Source: Hyaloperonospora brassicae (Eukaryota > Oomycota > Peronosporomycetes > Peronosporales > Peronosporaceae). Taken from it: a DNA stretch of 64,000 nt. Positions 44,492-54,756 of this stretch are shown piece by piece (the first letter of the stretch is position 1; every line of letters begins with the position of its first letter). Made by a program: the position numbers and the translations under genes. Under the pieces are notes generated by a model. It was not told the DNA's origin and ran no database searches. It was given only the letters and a program-made list of their open reading frames with translations. The DNA lies in assembly GCA_947650285.1 (NCBI GenBank), contig CANTFL010001052.1, positions 62,001 to 126,000 on the forward strand. The letters are read 5' to 3'.

Positions 44492-45281
44492 GTTGCGTGT
44501 GTGGCGAGTGTCGGATGTAGCATGATCTGGAGCATCACTGGTGTAGGCAGAGCTCTGGAGCTTCACCAGTGCACGTCACATACGTCTCCTCTTCAGAACG
44601 GCTTCAGCCTGAAGCAAACGCGCTTTGGAGGGAATTTGCTGACTTTTGCAAGACAAAGCCATGTGACTGACTAGCCAGTGCTTCATGGGGAGGCTGGATG
44701 CTTCTCCTAGTGCGCGCAGATCAAGTGGGGCCCAGATCACAAGTACGCAGTGTATGTATGGTTTGTAGCGAAGGGAGCGACGACTCGGCTCAAGCAGCGA
44801 GGAGTGCCGACTGTCGGCATGTAAATGTAGTGCTGTCGTGGTGGAAGGTCGCACGCGGACTCGTACCACACGTGAATGGCGTACACAACGCTAGACGGAT
44901 TGAAGAGGACGTCAGCGAACACACGTGTGCGCTAGCTATGCCAACATTGCGTGCTAGCAACGATGCACTCATCGCCGATGCCATGCGCGATGCAGCGGTG
45001 GCGTTCACTGGCGTGAAACGATCTAATGGAACAAGTACGCTGTGCACGAGCTGATGCACAGACACCCCGTCAAGAAGCAGCAACGGACGACAGGCACTTT
45101 GAGCCTCGGGCACGAGGCAGACGTGCAAAAGGAGACGCGGACGTGAGGCGGCACACAGTACGCGTCGAGTGATCAAATGTGCTTCTTATAAAAACAACGA
45201 AGGCTGTCCGTCGATCGTGTATCGTCCGTCTCGTGCCTACATGATGAGCTAACTACCACAGGCCGAGCCGTCGCTAGTCAC
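44492..45281. other. Intergenic between convergent UPF2 and elicitin-like gene
   Basis: No supported gene. A pair of GCTCTGGAGC/GATCTGGAGCATCACTGGTG-type direct repeats sits at about 44525-44573, just after UPF2. The minus-strand continuation of the elicitin-like gene may extend here if the donor at its stop is used. Confidence 0.45.
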
Positions 45282-45905
45282 TCACCTGCGAGCACTCGAT
45301 CGTATCAAGAGTCGCGAGTGGTGATGCGCCCGTTCCATGACGTTATGCAAGTCGGAGCTTCCTCTCGGTTTCCTCCTTGTCGTCCCACTTGCCCTTGTCC
45401 TTCTTCTCTCCTGTCCTCGTCGTTCTTGTCCTTCTTGGTCCTTCTTGTCGTCCTCGTCCTCGTCCTCGTCGTCGTCGTCGTCGTCGTCACGGGAAGCAGA
45501 GGAGTCAGAGGTCACATTGCCACATGCGGTCTGCACTTTTTCGACCAGGGCGTGGAAGTTGAGCTCGGCCGCGAATCCGTACATGTGTAAGTTACAGTCA
45601 GGCGGGTTCGACACCTCGATGGCCTTGACAATGCCCCTGCACTCTTCGCTGTGGCACATCTTGGCCGTCTCGTCGTCATCCGGCAGGAGCTGCGAGGTCA
45701 AGAACGAGTAGCCCGAGAGCCGGCCGCACTCCACCATCTCCGAAGTCTTCTCTAAGACCTCCTTCAGCGACATGCCCGCAGCAATCTTTTGACGAAAGCC
45801 GCACGACTCGCCCTTGGGTTCCTCCTCCTCTTCGGAGCCGCGCACGGGCGCGACCAGCGCGAGCACAGCGGTCGCGAGCGTCAAGTACTTGGCCATTGGC
45901 GTCAT
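45282..45905 (-). CDS. Elicitin-like secreted protein (ELL) with acidic low-complexity tail
   Basis: About 207 residues. MTPMAKYLTLATAVLALVAP is a signal peptide (cleavage probably after VRG). An acidic linker follows, and then an elicitin domain with exactly six Cys (CGF, ECG, MCHSEEC, PDC, TAC). It includes GYSFL after the second Cys and NPPDCNLHMYGFAAELNFHA near the end, as in elicitins, which bind sterols and are secreted by oomycetes. The domain is followed by (D)7 and an E/D/K/R-rich tail instead of the usual Ser/Thr/Pro stalk and GPI signal. The stop overlaps a strong donor, CGCAG|GTGAGT (45282-45289, minus strand), so the true gene may splice here and end elsewhere. Frame slippage in the GAC/GAG repeat is also possible. 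Another ATG lies at 45896. The elicitin domain is sure; the C-terminus is not. Confidence 0.8.
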   Translation of the reverse strand: MTPMAKYLTLATAVLALVAPVRGSEEEEEPKGESCGFRQKIAAGMSLKEVLEKTSEMVECGRLSGYSFLTSQLLPDDDETAKMCHSEECRGIVKAIEVSNPPDCNLHMYGFAAELNFHALVEKVQTACGNVTSDSSASRDDDDDDDEDEDEDDKKDQEGQERRGQERRRTRASGTTRRKPRGSSDLHNVMERAHHHSRLLIRSSARR

Positions 45906-48585
45906 TGCGTTCAACGGCGGGAGGTCGACAGTCAAAGTCGAGGCGGGCAAAGGCAGGCAAATTGAGGAATGACATGGCAGCTCGACGACGACAACGACTG
46001 CTGCGGCGGCGGCGGCGAGTCCGCTGGAAAGCGTCACAGAGCGCAGACTTCCTCGTTCTCTGCTCCGACTCTGCAGCGCAGAAGACTCGGCACGAGGTCT
46101 GTGTGGCGAAAGCAGGGGCAGGACTCAGACGCTCGTCTGCGTTTCGCACCTTCCGCATGCAGGACCAGCTTTGAGACCAGACGAATCCGCGAACGTCTGC
46201 CGGTGAGTAATGAATCCGTTGGCACAGCAGGGAACAAACCACTGTCACACCCCCCGCTTGCAGCAGCTTTCCTGGTCCGCAGAAAAGCGCTCCATGTCGT
46301 CACGGGCCCCGTTCGGTTCGCGCGGGCTCTCGAGGAGGATCGCCAGTCGACCCATGTCGACACAGGTATCGACGTGGATGTGGATCGGTGGCTCGCGTGC
46401 AAGAAGCCCCTGTGCTTCCATTGACAAGACACTGCTGTACACGCACCGACAGCAGCTACATGGGGCGTCATTGAATTGGTCGCGGCGGTCTCTTTTGCAC
46501 TAGTGCAATGCAACGACACGAGCTGTCGTCTCGTTGCAACAACGATACGGGCGTAGACCCCCCACACGCAAAGCCATGGGCGCTATCGACCTCGATACGT
46601 GCATTGCTTTGCTGCACTGGGGGGGGCACACAGTACGCCAAACAAGCGCCTCGACAACGTCTGCAGGCCGTATAGGCGACAACGGTCACTGACATTCGTC
46701 AAGATAGGCGTCGCACGTTCGGTACGTGTCGAGCGAAGAAATAGCTGCAGTGTCTTCTGCGTATGCAGCCGATGTGCACGACGGTCCGCTTGCACGTCGT
46801 TTGTGCCCGTTGCAACGAGCTGGGGGGGGGGCTGGCACTGCGGTGAGCACTGCTTTGGTAGCGGATGAGTGTGTTGCGAGGGTTCACTCGCGCACGGACA
46901 CAACGAGGCAGACCAGAGGAGCCTTTACTGACCAGGTCAGATCAGGCTCTACGCATCGTAAGAGAAGAGCTATGGCTGCCCCCACGTGTTGAGCTCGTTC
47001 GGTTCGTCTGTTCACGAGTCGCATCGTCAGGAAGCGCGCAGAGACATCTGCTCGCGTTGCGATTCCAGGCACCTCAAGCAACGAACGAGCTGGGGCTGCG
47101 TCGAGCGCCAACCGCTACTTTTCTTCTCGCTTGCCCCACATGTACATGAGGGCGAACCAGCGCCCGAGCATCAGATCCTCCTGCCATGCGTGACCCACCC
47201 ATTCGACGCACTCGCTCGACAAGGCGTCCGTCTCCGCTCTTTCCCAATGGAGACACCGTCAACGCGGCCACAGCTGGTCCACGAGGGCGCACTGTAGCAC
47301 ATCTATCCGGTGCCCATGTTCAGCCCACGTTCTATGCTCGCTCGCGCTTCGTTCAGCGCGATTCACGTCAGCGCTTTGCACACGACACGCGCGGGTCTAT
47401 CAAGCCGAAGCCCACGACTGCCCTCCTTTGCGTCCTCACGGGCTGCCTCCGTCCTAAGGTTTTGCAAAGCAGAGTGCACTTCGTGCGTCTGGAATCCAAG
47501 GCCCATGCGACGAGCTGCACGGATTGCCTTCGTGCTTGCGCCATCCGACTCGAAGGCGATCGCGACGAGGCATTGCAGGGCACCGGCGATGCGGGTGCAG
47601 CATCAGCGACCGACTCGATCCATACGGCGTCTCGGGATGTCTGGTCGAGACAACGCACGGGGAATACAACTGCGTTCTTGCAAATAGTGGCGCGTCCGTC
47701 TTGCCACTGGGGCGCAATGGGAGGCACGACCCCCGCCATCCAAAGCCAAAGCCAGTTCCTGCGACTGCAGCGCTTTTCGAGCCGGCGCCGCAGCTTGGGC
47801 CCCCACCACTCTTTCCGATGTCTCGCATGACGTTCCTCCTTAGCTCGTCCTTGCTGTCGACTGCGTCTAGCCCTTGTGCGTCTAGACCGTGACGTCTTGT
47901 AACTTCACGTACCGTGACTACCCGACGAGAAGTGGAGCGGCACGTATTGTACATGTATGTAGTAAGTAGATCGACGACACACCGGCTACTGTCGGGATGG
48001 ACTGCAAGCTTAGTGATGCATACATCACGGGCTGTCGGCCCCCCCATCTGTCTGCTAGGCATGCAAACCACAGCTGGCGGGGCGGCAAGGCGTACTGTTG
48101 TGTACAATAAGGATAGCTGAGCTGTCATCAACGGGCTTGCTTTGAGTGGGGTTTCCGTGGCATATCGGCCCGGACCTCGAACAGTGATGAGCAGAAGGTG
48201 AGACGCGGAGACGTGCGGCATATCCAAAGCTCGGCTCCTGCATGTCGCTACTTGGCGATGCGAAGGTGTGTAATGTCTCGAACGGAATCGCGTGTCGCAT
48301 AGTTGCCTACTCGTTGACGACACCTGACGCTCTTGTCTGCTCTGGAAGTGTCGGGTTGACAACTAACTGCCTCCACTTGCAAGAACTGCAAGTACAGTCC
48401 ACGATACTCGACTTGTAAAAGTCGGTAGGAACAGTTATATCGGTCAGCCATGGACTCGAACGTTCGCACGCAGCCAAAAGGAGCGACGACTACATGACAC
48501 CAGACGTTGACAAGCAAATACGACGACATCTTCATTTCCTATCCATACGCGCGGCGACTAGAGCTACGAATTAGCTGCCACAAGA

Positions 48586-49101
48586 TCATGTGGCCGTCTC
48601 GATGCGCTCACATTGGTCAGATTTGACTTTCCATCCGTGCTTGCAAGGCGTGTACGTGCCTCTGCAACACAGAGCGTCCGTCTTACGCAAACGTACATGC
48701 AGACTCACGCCAAAGTACAAGTGCTGATTGCTACCGTGCTTCTGCACGCACTCTGTGCTCCACTTTTTCGGTTTCTCTGTGCAACAATGTGACGGACAGC
48801 CGTCTCGACACTCTCCCCGAGTCGTAAAGTCCTTCTCATTGCTACCGCCAGCCACATTGACAGTGAGCAAGAGCTTCCACGTGGTGAAAACCCGTCTGCA
48901 ACACATGAGACGTTCCTTCGTTTCGATCCACGTAAACGTGTAGAGCCAATTCAGTATACGGCCGTGCGGTGTACATTGTCAGGATAGCGTTCTCGTCGAA
49001 AAGACGCGGCCTCCCCACGTTGTGCAGTGGAGCACACCACCGATCGCCTGTTCAATCGCTTCAGACACAGTGTTTGCAACCCCATTGACAAATATCCGCG
49101 T
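48586..49101 (-). pseudogene. Possible Cys-rich protein, interrupted by one TGA
   Basis: I do not recognise it. On the minus strand a frame runs from 49101 to the stop at 48586 with a single TGA (48979-48981). Text on both sides looks coding-like: IFVNGVANTVSEAIEQAIGG upstream. Downstream come GECRDGCPSHCC, WSTECVQKHG and DALCCRGTYTPC, with eleven Cys in the last 106 residues. Either the TGA lies in a small intron or this is a decayed secreted-type gene. A methionine at 48906 would give a 106-residue product but a weak signal peptide. Plausible but unproven. Confidence 0.3.
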
Positions 49102-49174
49102 TCATCGGCCAATCATTGAGGTGTATTTGACCGAAAAGCGATGGAGTCGGTCACTAACGTCGATGTCATCGGCT

Positions 49175-49184
49175 TCTCATTGGC
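49175..49184 (+). promoter_or_regulatory. Reverse CCAAT box upstream of the mitochondrial carrier
   Basis: TCTCATTGGC, 93 bp before the start codon at 49277. A forward CCAAT also lies at about 49110 (GGCCAATCATTG). Confidence 0.4.
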
Positions 49185-49276
49185 TGCTTTGACCACCTTT
49201 TCCTCACCTCGGGACACATTTGGTGACGACTACCCCAACATTTCTTCCCAAAGCCGTCTTTTTGGCACCGAACGAA

Positions 49277-50606
49277 ATGGACGGCGTGGCCACCGCGTCG
49301 GACGACGACTACGCGCTCGAGGACATTTCCTGGGACGAGATCGACAAGCTCAAGTACTATATCGTGGGACCGTCCATGTACCTCGCCGTGCGCGCGGCGG
49401 TGTACCCGAGCAATCTCGTCAAGACGCGGCTACAGGTCCAGTCGAAGCACAGACCGCTCTACTCGGGCACGTTCAATGCGTTTGCCACGATTTTTCGACA
49501 GGAAGGAGCGCGGGGACTGTACAAGGGCTTTGGCGCGAGCACGGCCAATGTCTTGACGGGCAACTTTTACATCTCGGTCTACGAGAAGTCGCGCGAAGTG
49601 TGCAAGAGATACACGACGGTGAGGGACAGCGCAGACAGCTGTGGCGGGGAGCTTGGACTGTCGTTGTCTTGCTACTATCGCTGTCTTGCTACTGTCGTTG
49701 TCTTGCAATGTTATTGTTGCGTTAGTGTGTTGTGGTGATTGTTGTCGAGACATGCGGTGCTCACGCATGTATTGCTACTGCTTCTGCTTGTTGGTCCCTT
49801 TTTGTGATGCCATTGGGTGCTGCATTCATGGGGCAAGCAGGTGGGCGAAAAGGGGGCTAATTTCGTGGGCGGAGCTGTCGCGTCGCTCGTTTCGCAGACT
49901 GTTGTAGTGCCGTTGGACATTGTGTCGCAGCGCATGATGCTCAGCGGCCAGGGACAGGATGTACACAAGACACGGGAACGAGCGAAAGGGTTTCTTACCA
50001 TGACCAAGCAGATCTTTCGACTCGAAGGGATCCGCGGATTCTATCGGGGATACATGCCATCCATCGCAACGTATGCGCCGTCGTCCTCGATTTGGTGGGG
50101 GTCATACGGCCTCCTTGCGCCCGTGTACTATAAGCTGATAAAGAACTGGCCCATCGATTCGTTTTGGAAACAAGGTGCGTGAAATCGAGTGATGGTGATG
50201 TGTTGATGACCGACGCTGATGGCCTTGTACATTGTTCGGTGCCATTAGTACTGGCACAGGGAATAAGCGGTGCAAGTGCCGGCATCATCACAGGCATTTT
50301 GACAAATCCCATGGACATTGTGAGGACAAAGGCGCAAGTATATACGCAGTATGGCGCTGTCGATACCCTCAAGTATATTCTAAAGAACGACGGCCCGATG
50401 GGTCTCATGACGGGTCTCTCCGCGGTACGTAGCTGATCTGAACATGTATTTGTTTCTGCCAAGCTAACGATCTGTTCTCGTTCTTGCTGGTGGTGTAGCG
50501 ACTACTGGCCATGGGTCCGTCCGGTATCCTCATGGTAACGTCGTACGAGTTTGTGAAGCGTGTGTGTCGGAAACCACAAGAGACTGACGCAGCTACCTAC
50601 GCGTAA
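49277..50606 (+). CDS. Mitochondrial carrier family protein, SLC25A44-like, four exons
   Basis: A 319-residue inner-membrane solute carrier. Exons are 49277-49618, 49841-50174, 50249-50424 and 50499-50606; introns are 222, 74 and 74 bp with GT-AG ends and matching phases (0, 1, 0). The second join rebuilds a Val codon. Three carrier repeats each have the PX[DS]XX[KR] type motif: VYPSNLVKTRLQVQ, VVPLDIVSQRMM and TNPMDIVRTKAQV. The first has Ser in place of Asp, as in the SLC25A44 branch. That branch moves branched-chain amino acids in mammals; the substrate here is not known. The first intron includes CTGTCTTGCTACTGTCG-type direct repeats. The N-terminus (MDGVATASDDDYALEDISWD) has the acidic character and the WDEIDK-type segment of this subfamily. 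Confidence 0.88.
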
Positions 50607-51733
50607 GCTGCTTGCTATACAGCACTCTGACGTGTGAATGCGACATTGTGCTGGATCAACAACAACACCATCTTGGCAGCGCTTTTCGCCCTATGACGTG
50701 AGACATCACTTTGGCCGTCAACTGTAGGGCGAACGTGCGAACGGACTCAGAGTCGGTGGACGTGCGGAGCTTCCAACGCAATTTGCTTGAGCTGCACAAT
50801 ACCGTCAGAAGTTGTAGACCCATTTCCAAGTCGGACACGAAATCATTCACCATCATCGCACAAGCGTCGCAATCGCAGTGGCCGTGGTGCAGAACCGACG
50901 GAGCCATATTTGTGCCGCAGTAACACAACTAATGGTGAAAAGTGGGTCCTCCACGTCAGAACATGTTTACAGTGACAAGTCCTTGCTCTTGTATGCCCAA
51001 AAGAGATCCGTTGGTCAGTCCCTATCTACTGATAAATGAGCTTCCACTCACCCCGAGTGAGCAGATTCATGCGCTTAAGTTGTAACGTGCGGCTTCTAAT
51101 GATCGCACATCACGAACAAAAAGTGCCTACTCGAGCCATAACCCACCAGATCATTCTAATCACGAGGTTTCGAAAGCAGAGTTTGCCGCCTTGAACAAAC
51201 TGCGTTCCACCACGTTCGTCTCCTTTGCAACCACAATACAAGTGCACACGCTGATACGCTCCTTGCGTACGATGCTCCAGACCAAGCAAAAGGTCACAAC
51301 ACAGATGACCATTGCACGCCAAGAGAACGACACTGTTGCTGTCTCCCAGACGCACAAGCACCAAGACGATGAAAACAGACAGAGAGGGAGACACTATCAG
51401 CTCGTTTGTTCCGCCTTTCGCCTCTTCAAGACTCCACTTTAGGCTCAAAAACTCGCCAACGTGTGTCTTCGAGCAGCAGTACCAATCGTCAGCTCAAGGC
51501 GGCCGCCAGCACCGTACACAACACTCAGTGGGCTCCTCCCCCTGTTCCCCTCTGCCTCATTCTATCTATACCCATAAGCGATATCGCATACCACACCGCT
51601 CGTCGCGCACACACGCGCTCATTGTCCACCTCGATTCCTATCCACCATATACAGGATAACCCACCCACCCCCCACGACGCACGGCCGGATCCCCACGACA
51701 AAACCCACCGGCACTGTCTAACCCAAAGGCACA
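50607..51733. other. Intergenic, no supported gene
   Basis: Minus-strand frames at 51110-51448 and 50656-50928 include hydrophobic or Cys-rich text, but the first begins on TTG and I cannot join the two with sound splice sites. Several pyrimidine-rich stretches and CACCC runs lie before the TPR gene. Confidence 0.4.
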
Positions 51734-52339
51734 ATGGCCCACGTCCCCGACGACGCGGAGCTCCTCCGTCCGGACTATAGGCCGCGTCTCGGCGCGCTGT
51801 CCGTCGCCGAGAAGCTCGCGCAGGCCGAGTTGCTCAAGCGACGGGGCAACCTCTTTGTCCGCGCAGGCGACTACCGACGCGCGTTGCGCGCCTACGCCCA
51901 CGTCTTTGCCTACGTGAACGGCCTCTCCGTCGCGGGCGACGCTATGGCGCCGTACGCGCAGAGCGACGCGGGCGCTCACCTGTTGGCGACCGCTGCAGAG
52001 GGCCAACAGATTGAGGCGCTCCAAGTCGCGACGTGGGCCAATATGGCGCTCTGCCACGTGCGCCTCGGCGGCGCACCGCACCGCGCGCTGCAGTGCTGCG
52101 GTCGCGTGCTGGCGCTCGCGCCGCAGCACAGCAAAGCGCGTTTCCGCCAGGCGCAGGCGCTCGCGCAGGACGCGCAGTACGCGCGCGCGCGGGCGGTGCT
52201 GCAGGCGCTGCTGGACGAAGAGCCCGCGAACGCGGCGGTGCGCCGGGAGCTGCGGCAGCTGCAGGCGACGGCGCGCGCGGACGCTGTCGAGACGCGCGCG
52301 CGCGAGAAGCGCGTGTTTGGCCGCATGTTTCCGTCATAG
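51734..52339 (+). CDS. Small TPR protein (TTC9/immunophilin-like TPR type)
   Basis: A 201-residue soluble protein. Residues about 33-63 (LKRRGNLFVRAGDYRRALRA and on to YVNGL) start a tetratricopeptide region. A second unit is at about 100-135 (ATWANMALCHVRLGGAPHRA) and a third at about 136-170 (ALAPQHSKARFRQAQALAQD). The insert between the first and second helices and the order resemble TTC9 and FKBP-type co-chaperone TPRs. There is no signal peptide or catalytic domain. The role is presumably protein-protein binding, for example to a chaperone tail; the ligand is unknown. Very GC-rich codon use. Its stop is 122 bp from the convergent DUF726 gene. Confidence 0.8.
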   Translation: MAHVPDDAELLRPDYRPRLGALSVAEKLAQAELLKRRGNLFVRAGDYRRALRAYAHVFAYVNGLSVAGDAMAPYAQSDAGAHLLATAAEGQQIEALQVATWANMALCHVRLGGAPHRALQCCGRVLALAPQHSKARFRQAQALAQDAQYARARAVLQALLDEEPANAAVRRELRQLQATARADAVETRAREKRVFGRMFPS

Positions 52340-52394
52340 AGACACACACAGAGACACAGAGAGAGAGAGAGACACACACAGAGAGAGAGGGGAA
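52339..52394. repeat. CA/GA microsatellite between convergent genes
   Basis: Alternating GACACACACAGAGA and (GA)n runs sit immediately after the TPR stop codon, in the shared 3' region. Confidence 0.85.
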
Positions 52395-52461
52395 GAGCAG
52401 GAGGTGGAGTAGTACACTCGTAGTGAAGTGGGTCTCTGTCTGTCTGTTGATCGGTTGGGGG

Positions 52462-53640
52462 TTAGAGGTGGAAAAGGTGCGGCCGGACGCGCGTGCGGAT
52501 CGCGTCCATCACGTGCGCGTAGCTGTGGCCAAAGTGGTTGTCGACCGACGGCGCCACGAGGTCCGACACGTCGACGTCCACGCAGTGGGGCGCATCGAAC
52601 GCGAGCGGGCGACCGCCGGCCGCAGTCGTTGCAGCGGTCGGTCGCTGCAGCTGCAGCAGTCCAAAGAGCTGTGACAGAACGCTGTCGCGCGACGAATACA
52701 CGTTGACGAACGTGCCGCCGCGCGGGTCGAGCGCGGCGGTCACGCGGTCGCGCGCCGCGCGGCCCTCCGGCACGACGAACGCGCCGGCAAAGCTCACGGC
52801 GTTTGCAACGCACGGCATTGGGTCGTTGTCGCTGCTGTGCGGCGGCCGCCACGCGGCCATCGCCTGCAGTGCGCTGTAGACGACCGCACCACCCAACGAG
52901 TGGCCCAAGAGCGACAGCGTCCGGTCGCGCCAGAGCGCCGGCCGCGCGGCCGCCACGTGCGCGAGCAGCGCCCCCACCTGTTCGGCTTGACCCTGCGCGC
53001 AATGCCACGGGTTGCCGGCCACGTGCGCGAGCAGCTCCGCGGCCGACGACGTCGCCACGCGGCCGCCGAACGCGTCCCACGCCGCGGCGTCGCCGGCCGC
53101 CCACTGCACGACAAACACGGCGACGTCCGGCCGGTCGTCGGCGGTCCACGCGCGCCACTGGCGCGTCGCGTCCGCGCGCGCGGACATGAAGCCGCTGATG
53201 CAGAGCACGACGTGGCGACAGGCGGCCGCGTTGCCGCTCACGAGCTGCAGCCGGAGCGGCTGTACGCGGCGCTGGTGTTTGGCGGCGGCCGCTGTCGCGA
53301 CGGCCGCGTCGACGGCGCTGGTCCAGAGCGTCGGTCGGGCCGCGGCGGTCGGCGGCCACATGTAGGCGCTCAATGCGCCGATTGCGCCCCCGGCGGCCGC
53401 GGCCGCGACGTCCGCGACGCCGACCGGCGTCTGTTCGCGCTCGTTGCGCTGCTGTCGCACGCGGTCGACGGTCGCGTTCAGGTCGTGCACGAGCAGCGAC
53501 GACACGCGCGCGCGGACGGCGTCGGACGGACAGGTGGCCGACGCGAGCGACGTCTGGAGGTCGATGAGCTCTGCGGACGACAGGAGACCGCGACGCTGGA
53601 GCGCGCGACCGTCAGCGAGCAAGCGGTCGGATTCGGACAT
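52462..53640 (-). CDS. DUF726 (TMCO4-like) alpha/beta-hydrolase
   Basis: A 392-residue single-exon protein. An Ala/Gly-rich hydrophobic patch at about 76-92 could be a membrane segment. The hydrolase core follows: HVVLCISGFMSARAD (about 143-157, oxyanion-side strand), VAVFVVQWAAGDA (about 173-185), and the nucleophile elbow GHSLGG at 246-251 with S248. VNVYSSRDSVLSQLFG and, near the C-terminus, DNHFGHSYAHVMDAI supply candidate Asp and His of the triad. This order matches the DUF726/TMCO4 family. The substrate is unknown; a lipid or ester is likely by fold. The start is the ATG at 53640. Extremely GC-rich, which creates long false frames on the other strand. Confidence 0.8.
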   Translation of the reverse strand: MSESDRLLADGRALQRRGLLSSAELIDLQTSLASATCPSDAVRARVSSLLVHDLNATVDRVRQQRNEREQTPVGVADVAAAAAGGAIGALSAYMWPPTAAARPTLWTSAVDAAVATAAAAKHQRRVQPLRLQLVSGNAAACRHVVLCISGFMSARADATRQWRAWTADDRPDVAVFVVQWAAGDAAAWDAFGGRVATSSAAELLAHVAGNPWHCAQGQAEQVGALLAHVAAARPALWRDRTLSLLGHSLGGAVVYSALQAMAAWRPPHSSDNDPMPCVANAVSFAGAFVVPEGRAARDRVTAALDPRGGTFVNVYSSRDSVLSQLFGLLQLQRPTAATTAAGGRPLAFDAPHCVDVDVSDLVAPSVDNHFGHSYAHVMDAIRTRVRPHLFHL

Positions 53641-54756
53641 TGTGACGGACGGACGGACGGACGGGCGGACGGGTGTGTGGGTGCGTCGAGCAGGAGAAGA
53701 GGAGGAGAGAGGAAGAGGAGATGGACGAAGATGGACTCACCATCAATTGCAACGTGCACAGACACAAGACAGTGAGTGTCGTGTCACGTCGTGACGTGAC
53801 GTTGAAGTGCTGTTGGATGCCCCAAAGATGTCGTCGGGCCGTCATGTTGGACGGCGCACGCTACAGCAGGACAGGCGAAGGCTGTTTCGCGCTGGCTATT
53901 GGAGGTCACGTAGCAGTCGACTGACCGTGGCGTGCACGTTTGCAAGAGGTTGAGGAGCTTTCGACTGCTTGTTGCAAGGACGTGGGTCTCTGCGAGCAGT
54001 TGCGGCCACAGGGCTCGCCGCGACGACCACAGCTTGGGAGGAGTCCCACAATGGACATATCACGCGACGTCGACGTGCGTATCACTGTGGTCTGACGCAA
54101 ACCACACGCGTGCACGAAGAAGCAGATGACAAGGTCAATGTCCGTCGCAGCAATGCCCTCAGGCACACTTGCGTGACTACAGTCGCTACGGCAACACGAG
54201 ATCGACGCGCATGCTGATACGATCCAGAATGGTATCTATCGTGACGTTCGCCCCATCATTTGCGCGACTGCACAAACACTCAGCATATGATTGCAAAGCG
54301 TTGCGAGCATCAGCTTTCCGCATGGATTTGGAATCTGTCGACATGCGCGAGATTAACGCTATCGGTGCGTGACGACAGCATGCATCAAGCGCGAACGGAC
54401 GAGTTGTAGACGAGGGGCAACAAGCGCGCGCATACACTACTGCACAAGCGGCCACGATATTCATCCTTTGCAAGAAACACGTCATATCTCCTCAGACGTT
54501 ATGTGTAACATATATGTCGAAACAAGGGCCTCATGTCGCGCAGCTCGACCGAAAAACACGACAATGTAGCTGTGACATGCTTTCTCATTGGCCCAGTCGT
54601 CCGATTCTTTGTGTGCCACACCACGCACTTACTTGCGCAACGGAAGCTCGCTCCACTCGCCGCGACTACAGTCGTTCTGGCCACAGGCTGTGGCAAACTT
54701 CCGTTGCGCAACTCGAGTCCGTTTGCGCAACTCAAGCGTCGACGCACTTTGCAAGA
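53641..54756. other. Intergenic between divergent DUF726 and DUF501 genes
   Basis: Probably two promoters. Contains the shared CCAAT-type box at 54583. TTGCGCAACTC/TTGCGCAACGG words repeat near 54632, 54702 and 54724. If the DUF501 gene starts at 54514 instead of 54757, part of this is coding. Confidence 0.45.
54583..54592 (+). promoter_or_regulatory. Reverse CCAAT box upstream of DUF501 gene
   Basis: TCTCATTGGC, 165 bp before the chosen start at 54757. It is identical to the boxes at 40577 and 49175. Confidence 0.35.

Larger units (their letters stand above)
45906..49276. other. Intergenic, with one possible gene relic
   Basis: About 3.4 kb. Overlapping long frames on both strands at 47.2-48.4 kb (up to 302 codons, minus) look like GC-driven chance frames. 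The Cys-rich frame at 48586-49101 is listed separately. A G-run (G9) is at 46820-46828. Nothing else is recognised. Confidence 0.45.

Noticed and set aside
47454..48362. 302-codon minus frame and a plus frame at 47524-47892 with GVSGCLVETTHGEYNCV, faintly like RNase P subunit p29
   Set aside because: The resemblance is a single short stretch with no supporting upstream exon or start, and the frames overlap on both strands.
51110..51448. Hydrophobic, Cys-containing minus-strand frame
   Set aside because: Begins on TTG, has no ATG in a useful place, and I could not join it to neighbouring frames by sound splice sites.
52334..53359. 341-codon minus-strand frame, Arg-rich
   Set aside because: Shifted frame of the DUF726 gene in very GC-rich DNA; the 392-residue frame carries the GHSLGG motif and the ATG.
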